Part shown: one piece after another, positions 47,046 through 58,536 of the stretch | How positions within the stretch are numbered: position 1 is the stretch's first letter | Layout: each line of letters begins with the position of its first letter | From: Lactarius indigo | Taxonomy: Eukaryota > Basidiomycota > Agaricomycetes > Russulales > Russulaceae | Reading direction: 5' to 3' | Length of the DNA stretch: 64,000 nt | Assembly: GCA_025766275.1 (NCBI GenBank) | Contig: JAFKAC010000033.1 | Span: 248,001 to 312,000 of the forward strand | Program-made: the position numbers and the translations under genes | The notes under the pieces: generated by a model | Told to the model about the DNA's origin: nothing | The model's input: the letters and a program-made list of their open reading frames with translations, nothing else | The model's database searches: none

Positions 47046-48275
47046 TCATTCACCTACGCCTTCCGTCCCCTGTACTTGAGCTTTCAAGCCACCGTGCTTC
47101 TTCCGCAGGTGGCGAGACATGGCGTCAGATCGCGTGAAGGAGATGTCACAAATGCTGCAGTCAAAGCCGCCTCCAACGCCGTGTGACAAGGAATGCACGG
47201 CGTGTCTCTCCCAGTCGCTATCCCGCACAAATCTGGAGCCGCACTGGCACACCCAGCGTCCGCCAGCTCGGTCTGTGGCTAGCTCGTATTCGGCGTACAC
47301 GTCCCCGTACTTGGTGCGTATGCTCCGCATCGTGCGATCGGTGCCCGCTTGCTCATCGTGCTCGTTACTTCGGACAGGACTACTGGTAGAGGGTGCAGTA
47401 GACTGCTCCGCAGAACCCAGGACACCAGGCCAACTCGAGGCCAACGCACTTGCAGACTGGTGTTCTAGAGCTTGATAGGGGGGTCCCCGTTGAATAGGAG
47501 CAGATGTCGAGGGTGTGAACGGGAGGTACGACCCTAAGGTCGGTGGGGGCGATTGGGCGGGATAGTGGTCGTCTGGTGGCGAAGCGCTGTGAGCGCTTTC
47601 GAGTCGGGTGTAGACAGTAGGCGCCCCGGCATAACTGAAGTGAGCAGGTACGTCCTCTTGGTCCTCGAATGCGGTTGGACTTCTCTCTAGCCGGGCTAGG
47701 CCCATGTGGGTGTGTGTGGGCCAGGTTGACTGAATTGACCTTTGCATGTCATGGTTTGTCAAGCGTGCGTGAGGTTGATCCGCGAACTCAGGAGCTGACA
47801 TATCCGAATGTAGATCCATCCAGAAGACATCGTTCGCGTCACAGATTGTTCTTAGAGAATCCTGCGGAAGGTACGCACGCTGGTCTGATGTGGAGCGCGA
47901 GCTGGCCAACGTCCTGGGTCGGGGGACACCCACCGTGTAAGGTGAATTTGGGTCGAGTCTGACGTGATATTGTTCGGGGGCAGAACCTGACAACGGCCCA
48001 TGAGGGGGGAATGTCTGCGGTGGAGGGAAATTCGGGAATAACTGCGCTCTCGTGAGACGTTCTTTGCGAACCAGCACCAATTGACTCACGTCTGTGCCCA
48101 CAGAATGTACATGGCGTTGCATGCCTGGTGCCGTCCTCCCCTCCTGATCGTTATGCATGAACGCGGGTGCAACTAACGTACTTGGGGGTAGTAAGTGGCG
48201 GCTGGTATATGTCGTTACAAGACCGCCTCCCCTCGTGACTTGGTAACTCTTTCGATGTGCGTCGGAGGGGTTCAT
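47046..48275 (-). CDS. C2H2 zinc-finger protein B (unit 2)
   Basis: Single exon, 409 aa from ATG 48275. About 300 N-terminal residues are disordered (Ser, Pro, Thr, His). The C-terminal DNA-binding part has a non-canonical first finger, CQCGSRFVRDSDWERHAVHS (one residue between its Cys pair, ending HxxxxxH), and a standard second finger, CSICDISFTRSDAMSRHLRKKH. Only this copy of B is intact; the unit 1 copy is decayed. Confidence 0.78.
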   Translation of the reverse strand: MNPSDAHRKSYQVTRGGGLVTTYTSRHLLPPSTLVAPAFMHNDQEGRTAPGMQRHVHSVGTDVSQLVLVRKERLTRAQLFPNFPPPQTFPPHGPLSGSAPEQYHVRLDPNSPYTVGVPRPRTLASSRSTSDQRAYLPQDSLRTICDANDVFWMDLHSDMSAPEFADQPHARLTNHDMQRSIQSTWPTHTHMGLARLERSPTAFEDQEDVPAHFSYAGAPTVYTRLESAHSASPPDDHYPAQSPPPTLGSYLPFTPSTSAPIQRGPPYQALEHQSASALASSWPGVLGSAEQSTAPSTSSPVRSNEHDEQAGTDRTMRSIRTKYGDVYAEYELATDRAGGRWVCQCGSRFVRDSDWERHAVHSLSHGVGGGFDCSICDISFTRSDAMSRHLRKKHGGLKAQVQGTEGVGE

Positions 48276-49809
48276 CGTCTGTGAATTATCGCGGGTGGTT
48301 ATTCGGTCCAGGCTCCAGATGGCAGTATGCCTCAGGTGGTGTTAATGCACGAGGGGGGGTATTGGTGATCGTTGGGTCTGCCTCTACATATTTTGTATCA
48401 GGACCTTCGGATTATTTGGATGGCATCTCCACTTTGTGTGGCACCAGTTCGCCTAGGCCCCGCCATTCGGGGCTTCAAATACTTCGAAGCTTTCAGCTCT
48501 TCGATGTCCTCCATCATTCCCCGCTATTGGCTGAGCGATGCGCCTAAATATACGAACTATATTCATAAGGGTCAAATACGACCAATGCGTCCGGGTTCCT
48601 GTAAAAGGTTTTGTTCAAAATGGGGCAATGTGGTCATTCGATAGGCTGCGCTACCTTACCGAGATCCATTTGCATGGACTTGGACTCGCCACTGGGTTTG
48701 GCAGCTTATCTGTCGGCCGTCTCCATCATGCAACGTGGCAGGTCAGGTTTCCCGGAATTTCTAACGCTGTTCACATGTCCGACCACCTGGGTTTCATATC
48801 ACCGTGCCGGCATCATATTTGCACGACCATTGTGTTCTCGGCCAGGACCATCCAGCGGCGGGAAAGACAAGGAGCCAGTGAAGACTGGGTATGCTTGGGG
48901 TAGACCTCCGTCTGATGTGGTTGAGTGTAGTTACGGCGTAAATACCATGGCCAGGCCCACGGCGTCTAAGCTTTGATGCGGTTCTGGGTTGGAGGCCTGA
49001 GGGTCCATATTCCCGGGTCCCGGAATTTTCTCTTCTACCTGACGTTACAACGCCATATGAGATGAGGTCCCCATAAATTATGTCGATAATTGACCACAGC
49101 TGACTGTTGCTTTGAGGTCGTGAGAACCACTAGCTCCAAGTTTCCGTACCACGCCATCTGGGGAACTAGTTGTCAGGCTAAGCCAAGCTACTGTCAGGAC
49201 TGTCCTAACTCCTAAGAGCCGATGGTTTGTTCACCTTCCTTGCGGAGGGTGTCGGGAGACACCCTCCGCAATAGGTTCATGGGTGGGCTTGAATGAGGCT
49301 TTCACTTCGCCTTTGTGGCTACGCCGTAACCTGTGGAAAAGCGGACTACAAAGGTCTCTAGTATTCGAATGTGGCGACTCAAAGTACTGGAAGCGGTTAT
49401 CTTGATCGTTGATGAATGTAATGTACTACCGGCGGCACCGGACGAAGGCTAATCAAAACTCAGCCATCTAGAGATGTTGATCGTGGTGTCTGAGTTCGGA
49501 TGTCAGGTGGCCTTCAGGGTCCTTAGCCAGGTATGGTGCAAGAGACCGAGGAGGAATAAGAGGGGCAAAAATATTTGTGTCCTTGAATCTTATGTTTCAA
49601 ATCGGATTAATGGCGTCGAATACTCCAGTTAACAGATTATTGCAAGGTATCTAAGTTATTATATTAAACAGTGGCGAGGTAATGAGAGAGGCTACAATAA
49701 TGAAATACTACCAGTCAGAAGAACGTACAACGTCATCAGTCATTCTACCAACACAAGTGACAACAGGACAAGATACATTCCGTCTGAATTTGAGAACTGG
49801 AGACGAACC
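48276..49809. other. 1.5-kb gene-poor stretch
   Basis: No gene recognised on either strand. Contains the strong hairpin at 49240-49271. Confidence 0.5.
49240..49271. repeat. Perfect 14-bp stem hairpin with 4-nt loop
   Basis: TTGCGGAGGGTGTC (49240-49253), loop GGGA, then GACACCCTCCGCAA (49258-49271): exact reverse complement, GC-rich, in otherwise non-coding DNA. Confidence 0.85.
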
Positions 49810-50952
49810 TCATGACACCTCGTTTGACATAGTGGTACCAAGATTCTGAGGCCTGACTGACGCGCCCCTACCCCTCGCTTTGACATTCGTGCTTCCACAG
49901 TTCGAAACGTTTTTCGCGTGCCTCTTCAGGGCATCCTCGCGTGTGAAATGGTAATGGCAGCGGGGGCACTCCCACGACGGCGGCTTGTGTGCCAGGACAC
50001 TCTCGTGGCGCTTCAGGTCGCCCAAAGTCTTGCAAATCTGCTTGCAGCCTGGGACAGAGCAAGGGAATCGCCCCGCACTGCGGCCCGGAAACGAGGTGGC
50101 AGGTCCGGCGTATATCTTTACTTTCCTCGCAGATGGCCCCCCAGTGGCACTGGAAGAATGCTTATTGCCACAGGTGGACGCAGGCAGGCCATAGTCAGGG
50201 TCGTCATCCAACATGGTGAAGTCATCGTCAACGATAGACGCAGGGGAAGGAGAGGAAAACGTGGAAGGAGCGGAGAAGGAAAGAGATGGCGTTGGAGAAG
50301 GTGCGGTAGCGACTTGAGGGAGGGGCTGAGCTGTCAGCTGCATTAGAAAGGTGTGGGGAGACTGGGCGATATCCTTGTTAGGCGTGGCATCGACCTCTTC
50401 ATGAACATTTACAAGAGCGTCGTCAAAGGAGAGGGGGGACGGGGCAGAGAGATCTAAGGGGGGGATCTCAGCGGCGGTCCAAGCTTGTGGGTCGGCGTTG
50501 AACTGGGTGTACAGGGAAGACCCAAAGGACTCGAACTCTGTTAGGTCAAAGAACGGACTCGAGCTAGCGAGATCTAGCGGCGATATTAATGAGAGTGTGG
50601 ATTCGGTAGATATAGTAGGATCGTCGAAAGTGGTGTGCGTTAGGTCGTATAGAGCATTGTCATGGTCCACGGCAAAATCGTACACTCTTGGCACCAGTGG
50701 AACATTTCGGTATCTTTTAGTCTGAAAGATGAGGGTTTAGGATGGCGCCGAGCTGATGACACATGAAAGACGCACAACTTTGCGCTCCTGGCGCGTATGT
50801 CCGAATGGCTCGGTCTGAAAGGGAGATATAGAGCCCACCCCCGCAGGGGAGTTCAACTCCCCGGGTAAGAAAGGACCAGAAAACGAGGGAGAAGAGCCAG
50901 GCGCATCAGAAGGGGGCATACTCTCCGCGTCGGATTGAAAGCTAGTAGACAT
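49810..50952 (-). CDS. C2H2 zinc-finger protein
   Basis: Two exons (50952-50779, 50721-49810) give 361 aa from ATG 50952 (MSTSFQSDAESMPPSD). An acidic Ser/Pro/Asp-rich N-terminal region (DDDFTMLDDDPDYGLP) is a plausible activation region. Two fingers at the C-terminus: CSVPGCKQICKTLGDLKRH..H and CPRCHYHFTREDALKRHAKN, followed by a basic/Gly tail. Intron GTTGTG..TTTCAG is required to reach an ATG. A likely transcription factor, targets unknown; the finger spacing differs from A and B, so it is not a recent duplicate of them. Confidence 0.78.
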
Positions 50953-53772
50953 TCGTAGGGGTACAGACAAAGGGAAAGAAATGAACAATTCAGTGAAGCA
51001 GCGGAAAAACAAGACAAACTGTGGACTCGCAGAGGACAGTGGTATTTAAGCAGGTGAGGGGAGAGCTGTCTGAATCGCGATACTGCGCCTTTGAGAGCGA
51101 ATTTGTGGCCGCATGGCAGTCAGGTAGAGCGACAAAGAGAAAGAACGAGCTCGGAGCGCCCTAGCGTTACCCTCGTGGTATTATAAGCACTGCTTTTAGA
51201 CGCGGGAACAAGCGGCAAGGTAATGAACAAAAGTCGGAGTGTACATGCAGGATTGGCCCCAAGTTCGCCTTGATATCTGAACGGATTCGAACTCAGCGTA
51301 CACGAGGGACGGCTAAGCCTTTCTTATTGCACTCTAGTTACTAGTCTCTGAGGGGGCTTAGGTTTAAGACAGGTATAAACCCCAGCTTCAGAATGCTGGA
51401 TTAGGTCCAGCACCGGTCCGATAATGGCTGCTCTTCGTCCAAGCTGCCGAAGTGAGTTATCCAAGGACGGTCAGGGCCGCCGGAAGCGATCGCCCGAAAC
51501 TGCCAGTGTTTCGAAAACCTTCCAAGGCGACGCCGTGTCGCCGAGATATTGAGCTGGTGCTGTATGTTCGACCTCTTGTCACAGGACTTTCCGAGGGGGG
51601 CTCGGAGGATTCCGAAGACCACTTATGCGAGCGTACTGTTGGACTTGGACTCAGACTTGAGCTTGAGCTTGAACTCGGAGTCTCGGAGTGAAAACATCTA
51701 ATCTTGCCCGACAAATTTCTGCGCCTCTTCGAGGACGTGACGTCCAGGGACAAATTATATTGAGGACCAATTTACCGGGCTTATTGTTCTCCAAAGCGGG
51801 CAGAACATGTGTCGCCACGTAACTGAAGTGCGACGCTATCGCCTCTGGTTTTCGTCATGGGTTTTGACAATAACGGTACCAAACAATTTGTTTTGTGAAC
51901 CTCCATAAGATGAGCCATGAACATTCCATTCGGGCTCTTCCCCTCAGGACGCTCTGCGCTGGTTGCATCATAACGCCATCAACGTCACGGTCTAGGACGC
52001 TGGTAGTTACAAGATCGACTCTTTACGCGCGCTGCTGTTCACAAAGACCCTTTCAGATTTCTCCGGCCAATAGATGCCTTTGTTCTCGCTTCGACAAGCC
52101 TTGCGCGCCTCGCTTCTGCACATATTGGTATGACAGACTGCCTCGTGGTTCGGACCATCCGCATCTCCTGACTTTTCATTGTCCAATAGCCCTATGATGG
52201 TACCCCAGCATGTGATGGGGATTCTGCAGAGACAATTCCTCATGACAACCGCCCCATTTCTCCTTTTACGGCCGTGAACCTATGATGGTTCCACAGTCAC
52301 CTCATCCCGAAGACGTACGACCGGGCAGATCGCAACTGTTGGATTAGGTTGCAACAGGGGCCCGACTTCATTGCTCCGTCTGAGGGCGGTGATGTCCGCA
52401 GTCGTGTCCAGGGAGGCCCAGACGATGTCAAAGGTTGCGCGCTAGCCGTCGCATAGGTGAATGAAGTCAAGACTGATGACTTTACGGTTTTCAGCATCAA
52501 TCAAAGAGTTGCGTGTTTCACATTCTTGCTGTGCCTGCACGTATGTCTAAGTGGATAGTGCATACGTTTGGTCCTGGATTCACTCGCCAGACAGCGGGGA
52601 AAGTAGAGTGAGCGATCTTTCGGTTCATTCATTCGCGGAAGCGCTATCACTCGAGGTCAGATTATATGAATGGATACTATCAACGTAACGTGACTGGACC
52701 GATCTCGACCGTGTCTCTGGCCAAGCCTGATCCCGACTTTCAAAACCTTCTACCCGTACCTGGAAACTGTACCGATGGTGCGAAGTAGCCATTCTACTGG
52801 TTCCAGGACAAATCTTCCACCGTCCGTGCTTCTCGCTCGTATCTTCGCCACCTGACAGAAACGTACGATAGATGTTCGAGGGCACTCATGCGCCCCACTT
52901 TTATCTCGATCTTTACAGCTTTCTCGATGGCGCACAAAACGACTCCTTTGAGGATTCCTATATTACAACCCCAGGACCGAACCAGACCGTTTTGTCTCTG
53001 CTGAATCAGGCAGCGCGATACCCGGGACAAGTCTTGAACTTCCCTAACCAATGCAGCCCCAGCTAACATGACGGGTTAACCATCGCATCGGCGCGCCGTG
53101 CGGGGTCAATTGCCCCTTCTATCCCTTCTACGCCACCAGCTTCTTTGATCTCTTTGGCGGTCTCTCAGCCACTCATCCCGTACGTACTGTACCCTATCGT
53201 GACTCCACGTCCCCACTTCTCGATACGTACCCTTCCTCTATCGCTGGAGTGTCTCCTACTTCTACAGTACCACGATTCCGCCCTCAACCTCACACCCCGC
53301 TCGTCCTCCTCAAATCCCGGGTGGACTCTTCCTCGAACGATCAATTTCCCATGTTTGCCGCCAACGCCCGACAGCCGGACGATTCGCTACCCAAGCACGC
53401 CGCCAACGCCGGAAAACAGCTGCTCGATGACGTCCAGGTCTTGTTGTTAGGGTCGCGCACCCGACCCCAGCGCGGGCAGAAATCAGGGCGCTTCATCAGT
53501 TGTTGATCCGAGCTCACGCGAGTGGTGCGTCTAATTCTTTTCCGCTTCTTCTCATTCACTCATGAGCCCCACTCAGTAAACCCAATTTAAAGCTTCTCGC
53601 AAGGCGCAATTCCTTGACCGTCTGTCTGGGTATTGGTATGCATAAACGCAAGCGCGCGATGCACAAACGGAGGTCTCTCATTAAGCAACTTCTGGAGGTC
53701 TATCCTATGTCCACAAGAAAACTACATCCACGTACTGTAAATGTCCCAAAGAAATGCAACTTATTATGATGA
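50953..53772. other. 2.8-kb stretch without a supported gene
   Basis: Several frames of 60-100 codons are open but none matches a family. The best-looking is plus-strand 53249-53506 (FAANARQPDDSLPKHAANAG, LLDDVQVLLLGSR), with natural composition but no start or partner exon found. A degenerate CTTGAG/CTTGAA hexamer run is at about 51650-51680. Confidence 0.45.
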
Positions 53773-56044
53773 TTAAAGCGTCCCCTGCCTCCATTTCGTC
53801 CTCCGCGGTCTCAGATATGAACCTGATGTTCCGCCAGCAGTGATGCCCGGGGGCTGAGCTCGCGGATGGCGCGGATCGTGAATGGTGCGGTAGAGTGCGA
53901 CCACTGAGTCCGCATCGAGCACCATCGGCCTGTCGCCGCACGCATTTCGCACGGTGAGGAGTAGCCGCATTGCCTCGTTCTGGTCATCGTAGAGGCATGG
54001 TTCCTGCCACGCCAGGGGCGCAGCGAGCGCATGCAACGTCTCCTCGCCCGTCGGGTCGTCGGGGAACGAGCACGCACCAAGCATGAACAACACCGCGAGG
54101 CACACCTTGGCCTTTGGTAAATCTGCCCGTGCCGCCTGTGCTAGCGCGTTCATTTCGGCGTCTGCTCCAGCACCGGCGCCGCCAGCTGTACCAGTAGCGC
54201 CGCTGTTGCCACTACTACCGCGAGGACCATGCGCGGTGGGGCCGTACAGATGTGCGTACAGGTTCCCGCCGAGCAGCTCCTGCCCGGCGTCCACAAGCGC
54301 CGAGCCCGTGGTTCCCCCCGCGAGCCCATGCAGGACCTCGCGAAGCACGCGGAGGAGGTACTCACCCGCGGACTTGCGCGAGCGAACCTCTACGGCAGCG
54401 CGCACGCGCGCCATCACGGGGAGAGCGGCAGCGTTCGCGGCGCGTTGTGCGATGTCGTCGAGGAACGAGCGGTACGCGACGAGCGCACGCCACGCGAGGA
54501 GCAGTGCGGTGCTCCGCGCGAGCGCGCCGAGGTCCGGATGATCGCGGAGCGCGAGCGCATCGCGCGCGACGGGGTTGAAGTACGTGATTGCCCATGCGGG
54601 CCAGTGCTGCGGTGCGGCGAGTGTCGGTCCCTCGCATGCGCGTGCGAGGAGCATGACGGTGCGGAGGCACGTCGCGGCGCGAGCTTCGAGGCGCTGGCGC
54701 TCGGCAGCGGGGAGCGCGAGCGCGTCGGAGGGGAAGGTGGAATGCAGGAGCCGCACGAGGTGCACCGCGAGCATGTCGTGGCCGAAAAGGAGGGCCTGCG
54801 CAGCACGACCGCCGTCGCGGGTGAGGGTGGAGCTGGAATCGGATTGGAGAAGCGCGGGAAGCGCGGCGATGAACTGCTCGAGGTCCCTGAGGTCGGTGAG
54901 GGCGAGCAGTGTCCAACGGAGGGCTGTGTGATCGAGTTCAGCGCCTTCTTCACTGCCATCGTGGGCCCATAGGTGAGTCAGATACGCGGAGTGCTTCTCG
55001 GGATGCCAGTGAAGGTGCTCCGTATGTTTGTTGCGGCGGCGGCGGAATCTTGGACGGTGGTTGGTAATAGCATAAGTGATATATGATAAAATGGAGGTGA
55101 GAGGTGTCTTGAAGGGACAGTCATAGTAGAAGACAGGTAGGGCGGTAAGAAGGGTATATAAAAGGAGACTGGGTACGGCGAATACGAGCATAATCCTGGC
55201 AAGCGTAGTGTCGACGTTATAAAGGAAGACGATGAGCCCGCCAAAGAAGAGGAACAAAGAGATATGAAGGAGCCTGAGGAAGAAGGATTAGTATACTATG
55301 TCGCTGAGGGGATGAGACAAGACGTACATGGGGATCGCATCGACCATATCGGCGAGGTGAAAGTTCTGGACGCCCTTTTGCAGGTAGGTACGCATGCGAG
55401 CGCGTTCATGTGGGATGAAACGCTCTTCAGTGCCTTGAAGATAGATGCGTGACCATTGCTGAATAAGGGTAGCGGATAGTGCACAGGCTAAACTGAATAC
55501 CAAGCTTAGAAACCAAAGGGCGTTGATGATGAGGAAGGCGTTATGGCTATTTTGGGAGGGCATGTCAGGACGGGTAGGAGCGTTCGTCTCATTGGCCAAC
55601 TTGGTCAAGAGATCAACGGCCTGTGCGGTAAGTTCCGCTGTAGCCGTGCCAGCGTCAGTCTGGAGGAATTTGTAACTATCGACGAGGAATGTGGAAACGA
55701 CTGCAGAGAAAAGACCGGACTGGAGTATGAGGTGAGATGAGTGGGCTGTGCATGTTGAACAAGTGGAACGTACGAATATGAGGATGCCATCCATGTCACC
55801 CTTCCAGCTCTCAACGAGGGCGCGGTCAAATTTCTCTGCGTGGGTGAGGCATATGGACCAGATTTCCGCAGAATTGTCGACGGTGGGAGCGGATATAGGA
55901 GGGCCGACTAGAGCGGTAGCTGGGGAGTTGGGGATTAGAGGACTAGGAGCGGGAAAACACGAAGTTTGGAATACCTGCTGGGTTAAGAGATATTCTCCCT
56001 GGGTCGGGATCGCTATCGAGGGATGAACTGCGAGAGCGGGACAT
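53773..56044 (-). CDS. DUF6535 multi-pass membrane protein (copy 2)
   Basis: Four exons on the minus strand give 702 aa: 56044-55975, 55919-55774, 55719-55328, 55273-53773. N-terminus MSRSRSSSLDSDPDPGRISL. The family core is KGDMDGILIF|SGLFSAVVSTFLVDSYK, LIINALWFLSLVFSLACALS, IQQWSRIYL, DAIPMLLHISLFLFFGGLIV and a fourth hydrophobic pair. The long soluble C-terminal part is Ala/Leu/Arg-rich and helical, with a Gly/Ala-rich insert (SGNSGATGTAGGAGAGADAE). It is much GC-richer than copy 1 and shares mainly the membrane part and the tail motif with it. Function unknown. Divergent from SDHAF3 across 189 bp. Confidence 0.85.
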
Positions 56045-56233
56045 GGTCGCTGTTGAAAGGCGAAGAGAGAACGTTCGACCGAGTTTTGAAGGCGGACGAA
56101 CGTTGCCCTGTGCCAGGGACCCATCACGATCAGGTGGCAGTACTGTACGTGTACTAATTAACCTGTCACTGGGCGCCGTTCCTGGGGCATAGCTTCGGTC
56201 CGGTTTACCTCCGCCGTCTGTCACTGTACACCG
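56045..56233. promoter_or_regulatory. Compact bidirectional promoter (DUF6535 / SDHAF3)
   Basis: The 189 bp between the two divergent ATGs must hold both core promoters and 5' UTRs. No clear TATA box is visible. Confidence 0.4.
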
Positions 56234-56795
56234 ATGCGTACAACACTTTACCGTTTAGCTGAAAATATCTCGAAACGACCCCTCAATCTCAGGGAAGCCA
56301 CTGCAACACTTCTGCCCCCCATCTCGTATGCCGCTATATCTCTGGGTGCGTTCCACTATCTGATGTTCTTCAGCTTGTATCGGGGAATACTCCGCGCCCA
56401 TAGATATTTGCCTGTGGAGATGCGGTCGTTAGGAGACGACTATGTCAAAGCTGGTGCGCCGACATGTTGCAGCCTTACTTCCCGAACATTCTAACACATC
56501 TCTCAGAATTTCGTCGACATAGGGATGTAACCAACCCAGGACATATCATTGGTTTCTTGTCGCAGTGGAAGGTTTACCTCGACCAAATTCCCATGGGCCC
56601 AGAGGCTCAGCATTTCCGTGGGAAGAAGTTAGACCCTACCATCTTTGAGAAGGTACGCGTGGGCAAACCCCCCTGTCCATTCCAGCCACTGAGGCCTTGT
56701 ATTTTCAGCTTTCCGAGGAACAGCTAGGTCAGATGTATGAGCTTATGAACGCTACTAAGGACCTTTGGAAACCCGATGTTGACCGTGATACCTGA
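56234..56795 (+). CDS. SDHAF3: Succinate dehydrogenase assembly factor 3 (ACN9 family)
   Basis: Four exons give 134 aa: 56234-56325, 56374-56453, 56507-56652, 56709-56795. After an Arg-rich presequence-like start ([20 protein letters not shown]) comes the LYR core [20 protein letters not shown] and [20 protein letters not shown], followed by [15 protein letters not shown] and [20 protein letters not shown]. These are the defining ACN9 features. It is a mitochondrial-matrix LYR protein that helps mature the Fe-S subunit of succinate dehydrogenase. Length is close to the family norm. The cyanase gene follows 194 bp later on the same strand. Confidence 0.93.
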
Positions 56796-56989
56796 TAGAC
56801 CCAATCTATTTTTTTTTAAAATGTTCTTGAGTGCCATGAGTGCATGAGCCCGGGCTCTTCAGTCACCGGGCCGTTGTTCCGATCTCATATCACGGGAGGC
56901 ATGTGTATTTCTTCCCTTTACGGGTTTGGTACCACCAACGGTGCATACATAACCCTCTCTGTACGCAATATCATTGCTATAGCACGACT

Positions 56990-57874
56990 ATGGATCCCAA
57001 CCCGAATGCAGTGAGCACGATAATCCTGATATTTCGACTAATTTCATTATCGCTTTTCTAGTCAATCTCGACCAGTAATGCGCCGTACCGTGACCTGCCT
57101 GTTGCCTCCAGTGAGCTTTTCTCTGCCAAAGCAAAGAAAGGTGCGTGTCAATGGTTTTTCCAGAACGAAACACATAAATTCATGGTCCAATGAAGGTTTG
57201 ACTTTCGAGCAAATAGGCAAAAAGGTCGACAAAGACGAGGTCTGGGTCGCCGCCTTGTTCTACGGACAGGTCGGCCACATCCCCTTGGCTTACATGCCCT
57301 ATCCTAACGTCTGTCAAAGGCCAAGGCCACAGATGATGAATTGCGCGCTCTCTCGAAGGTCCTAGGAATCGGGGAGGCGAGCCTGATAGCAGACCTCGGG
57401 TCGCATTGGTACCCGAACCGTGGGATTGGTCCCATCCCGCCCACCGATCCTGTGATATACCGCCTCTTCGAGGTGAGCCAGTCGTCTGTTCGACAATCTC
57501 TCATCATCTAATGGTCGATAAGGGTGTTTTAGTATACGGCCACGCCTTGAAGGTACTTTGATCTCACAGGACTTCCAAAGCATCGTGCTAATCAACTCTT
57601 CGTGTGGTCCAGGCTGTCATACATGAGAAAGTGGGTCACAACTTTGACCAGTCATGTCGGGGGACTAATCAACCGGTTCGCAGTTCGGAGACGGGATCAT
57701 GTCAATGATCGACTGTAAGGTCCACGTCGAAAAGAAGCCTGATCCCAAGGGTGACCGTGTCTTGCTGACATTCGAGTGAGCCTCTCCTCCTCCACCAGCT
57801 TTCTCACACGGAGACAGAGCTGACGTGGTTGTGTCAAACTTAGTGGGAAATTCCTACCTTACGCAAAGTGGTGA
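56990..57874 (+). CDS. cynS: Cyanate hydratase (cyanase)
   Basis: Eight exons give 165 aa: 56990-57010, 57062-57140, 57196-57269, 57320-57472, 57523-57552, 57613-57630 (18 nt), 57684-57775, 57844-57874. The N-terminal helix-turn-helix-like part has LTFEQIGKKVDKDEVWVAAL; the catalytic part has DPVIYRLFE (Arg and Glu of the active site in E. coli CynS), EKFGDGIMSMIDC (Ser) and the C-terminal FDGKFLPYAKW. It converts cyanate plus bicarbonate to ammonia and CO2 as a decamer. All three catalytic residues are present. The 30-nt exon 5 uses acceptor AAG|GGTGTT, which gives FEGVLVYG where most cyanases have YE(V/I)LQVYG. Confidence 0.93.
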
Positions 57875-58536
57875 TGGTGATGGGCTGTTATCTCGCACCA
57901 TCGGCCAGTGAATGTACGAGAATTTGTGAATTATCAGATCGTTTTTGTAGCAGGAACCATTTCACGCGACGTCAACGGCAAGAACGACAGCCTGGAAGTA
58001 AATTGGGCGTGAGCACTCGCACGTCTTTGAACTAGTAGTGAGAGTATACTTCGGACGTGCTTTAGTCGATTTCTCCCCAGTCTCTCTGAACTGCCGCGTC
58101 TGGGCGATAATCGGAGAAAATCAAAGCGTGATCGCCGTTCATTTCCACCACAAAGTGATTTTGTTGGCGCATGGCAGTGTGCACGGTCTTCTCTGACTGC
58201 GGGGAGTGACGGTCAGTTGGACACCCCGTGCTATACCCAGCCAACTGATCGTCTGGTCTTATGGCGCACATGCTGGCCGCTAGGTGAGTGTGCACTTTGA
58301 TCCTCTGTTCCACAAGTTTCGCTTCAGTAACAATGGATGGTTCGTAGTGCGTCTTTCCTATTCGCCCATTTTGTGGCAAACGAATCCGCTCCCATGTGGC
58401 ATGACCACGATATAAACTCCTTGGCTTGATACTCGCCATCCAAAGCCCTCTAGGACTTGCGCTGTGGATCGGTGCACTAACTCACCATATTTTCTTCATA
58501 TTATCCCTTTCCCCTCGTTCCTCTATTATACCCCAC
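57875..58536. other. Intergenic, no supported gene
   Basis: A 125-codon minus-strand frame (58062-58439) is open but has no family resemblance or splice support. Confidence 0.5.

Noticed and set aside
51270..51310. GGATTCGAACTC, similar to a tRNA T-loop in reverse
   Set aside because: No T-stem of five pairs, anticodon arm or acceptor stem can be folded around it on either strand.
54229..54972. 247-codon plus-strand ORF antisense to DUF6535 copy 2
   Set aside because: The opposite strand encodes a well-supported membrane-protein exon; the antisense frame is open because of high GC content and shows no family pattern.
58062..58439. 125-codon minus-strand ORF between cyanase and the last C2H2 gene
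   Set aside because: No recognised motif, no splice partner, and composition like the surrounding intergenic DNA.
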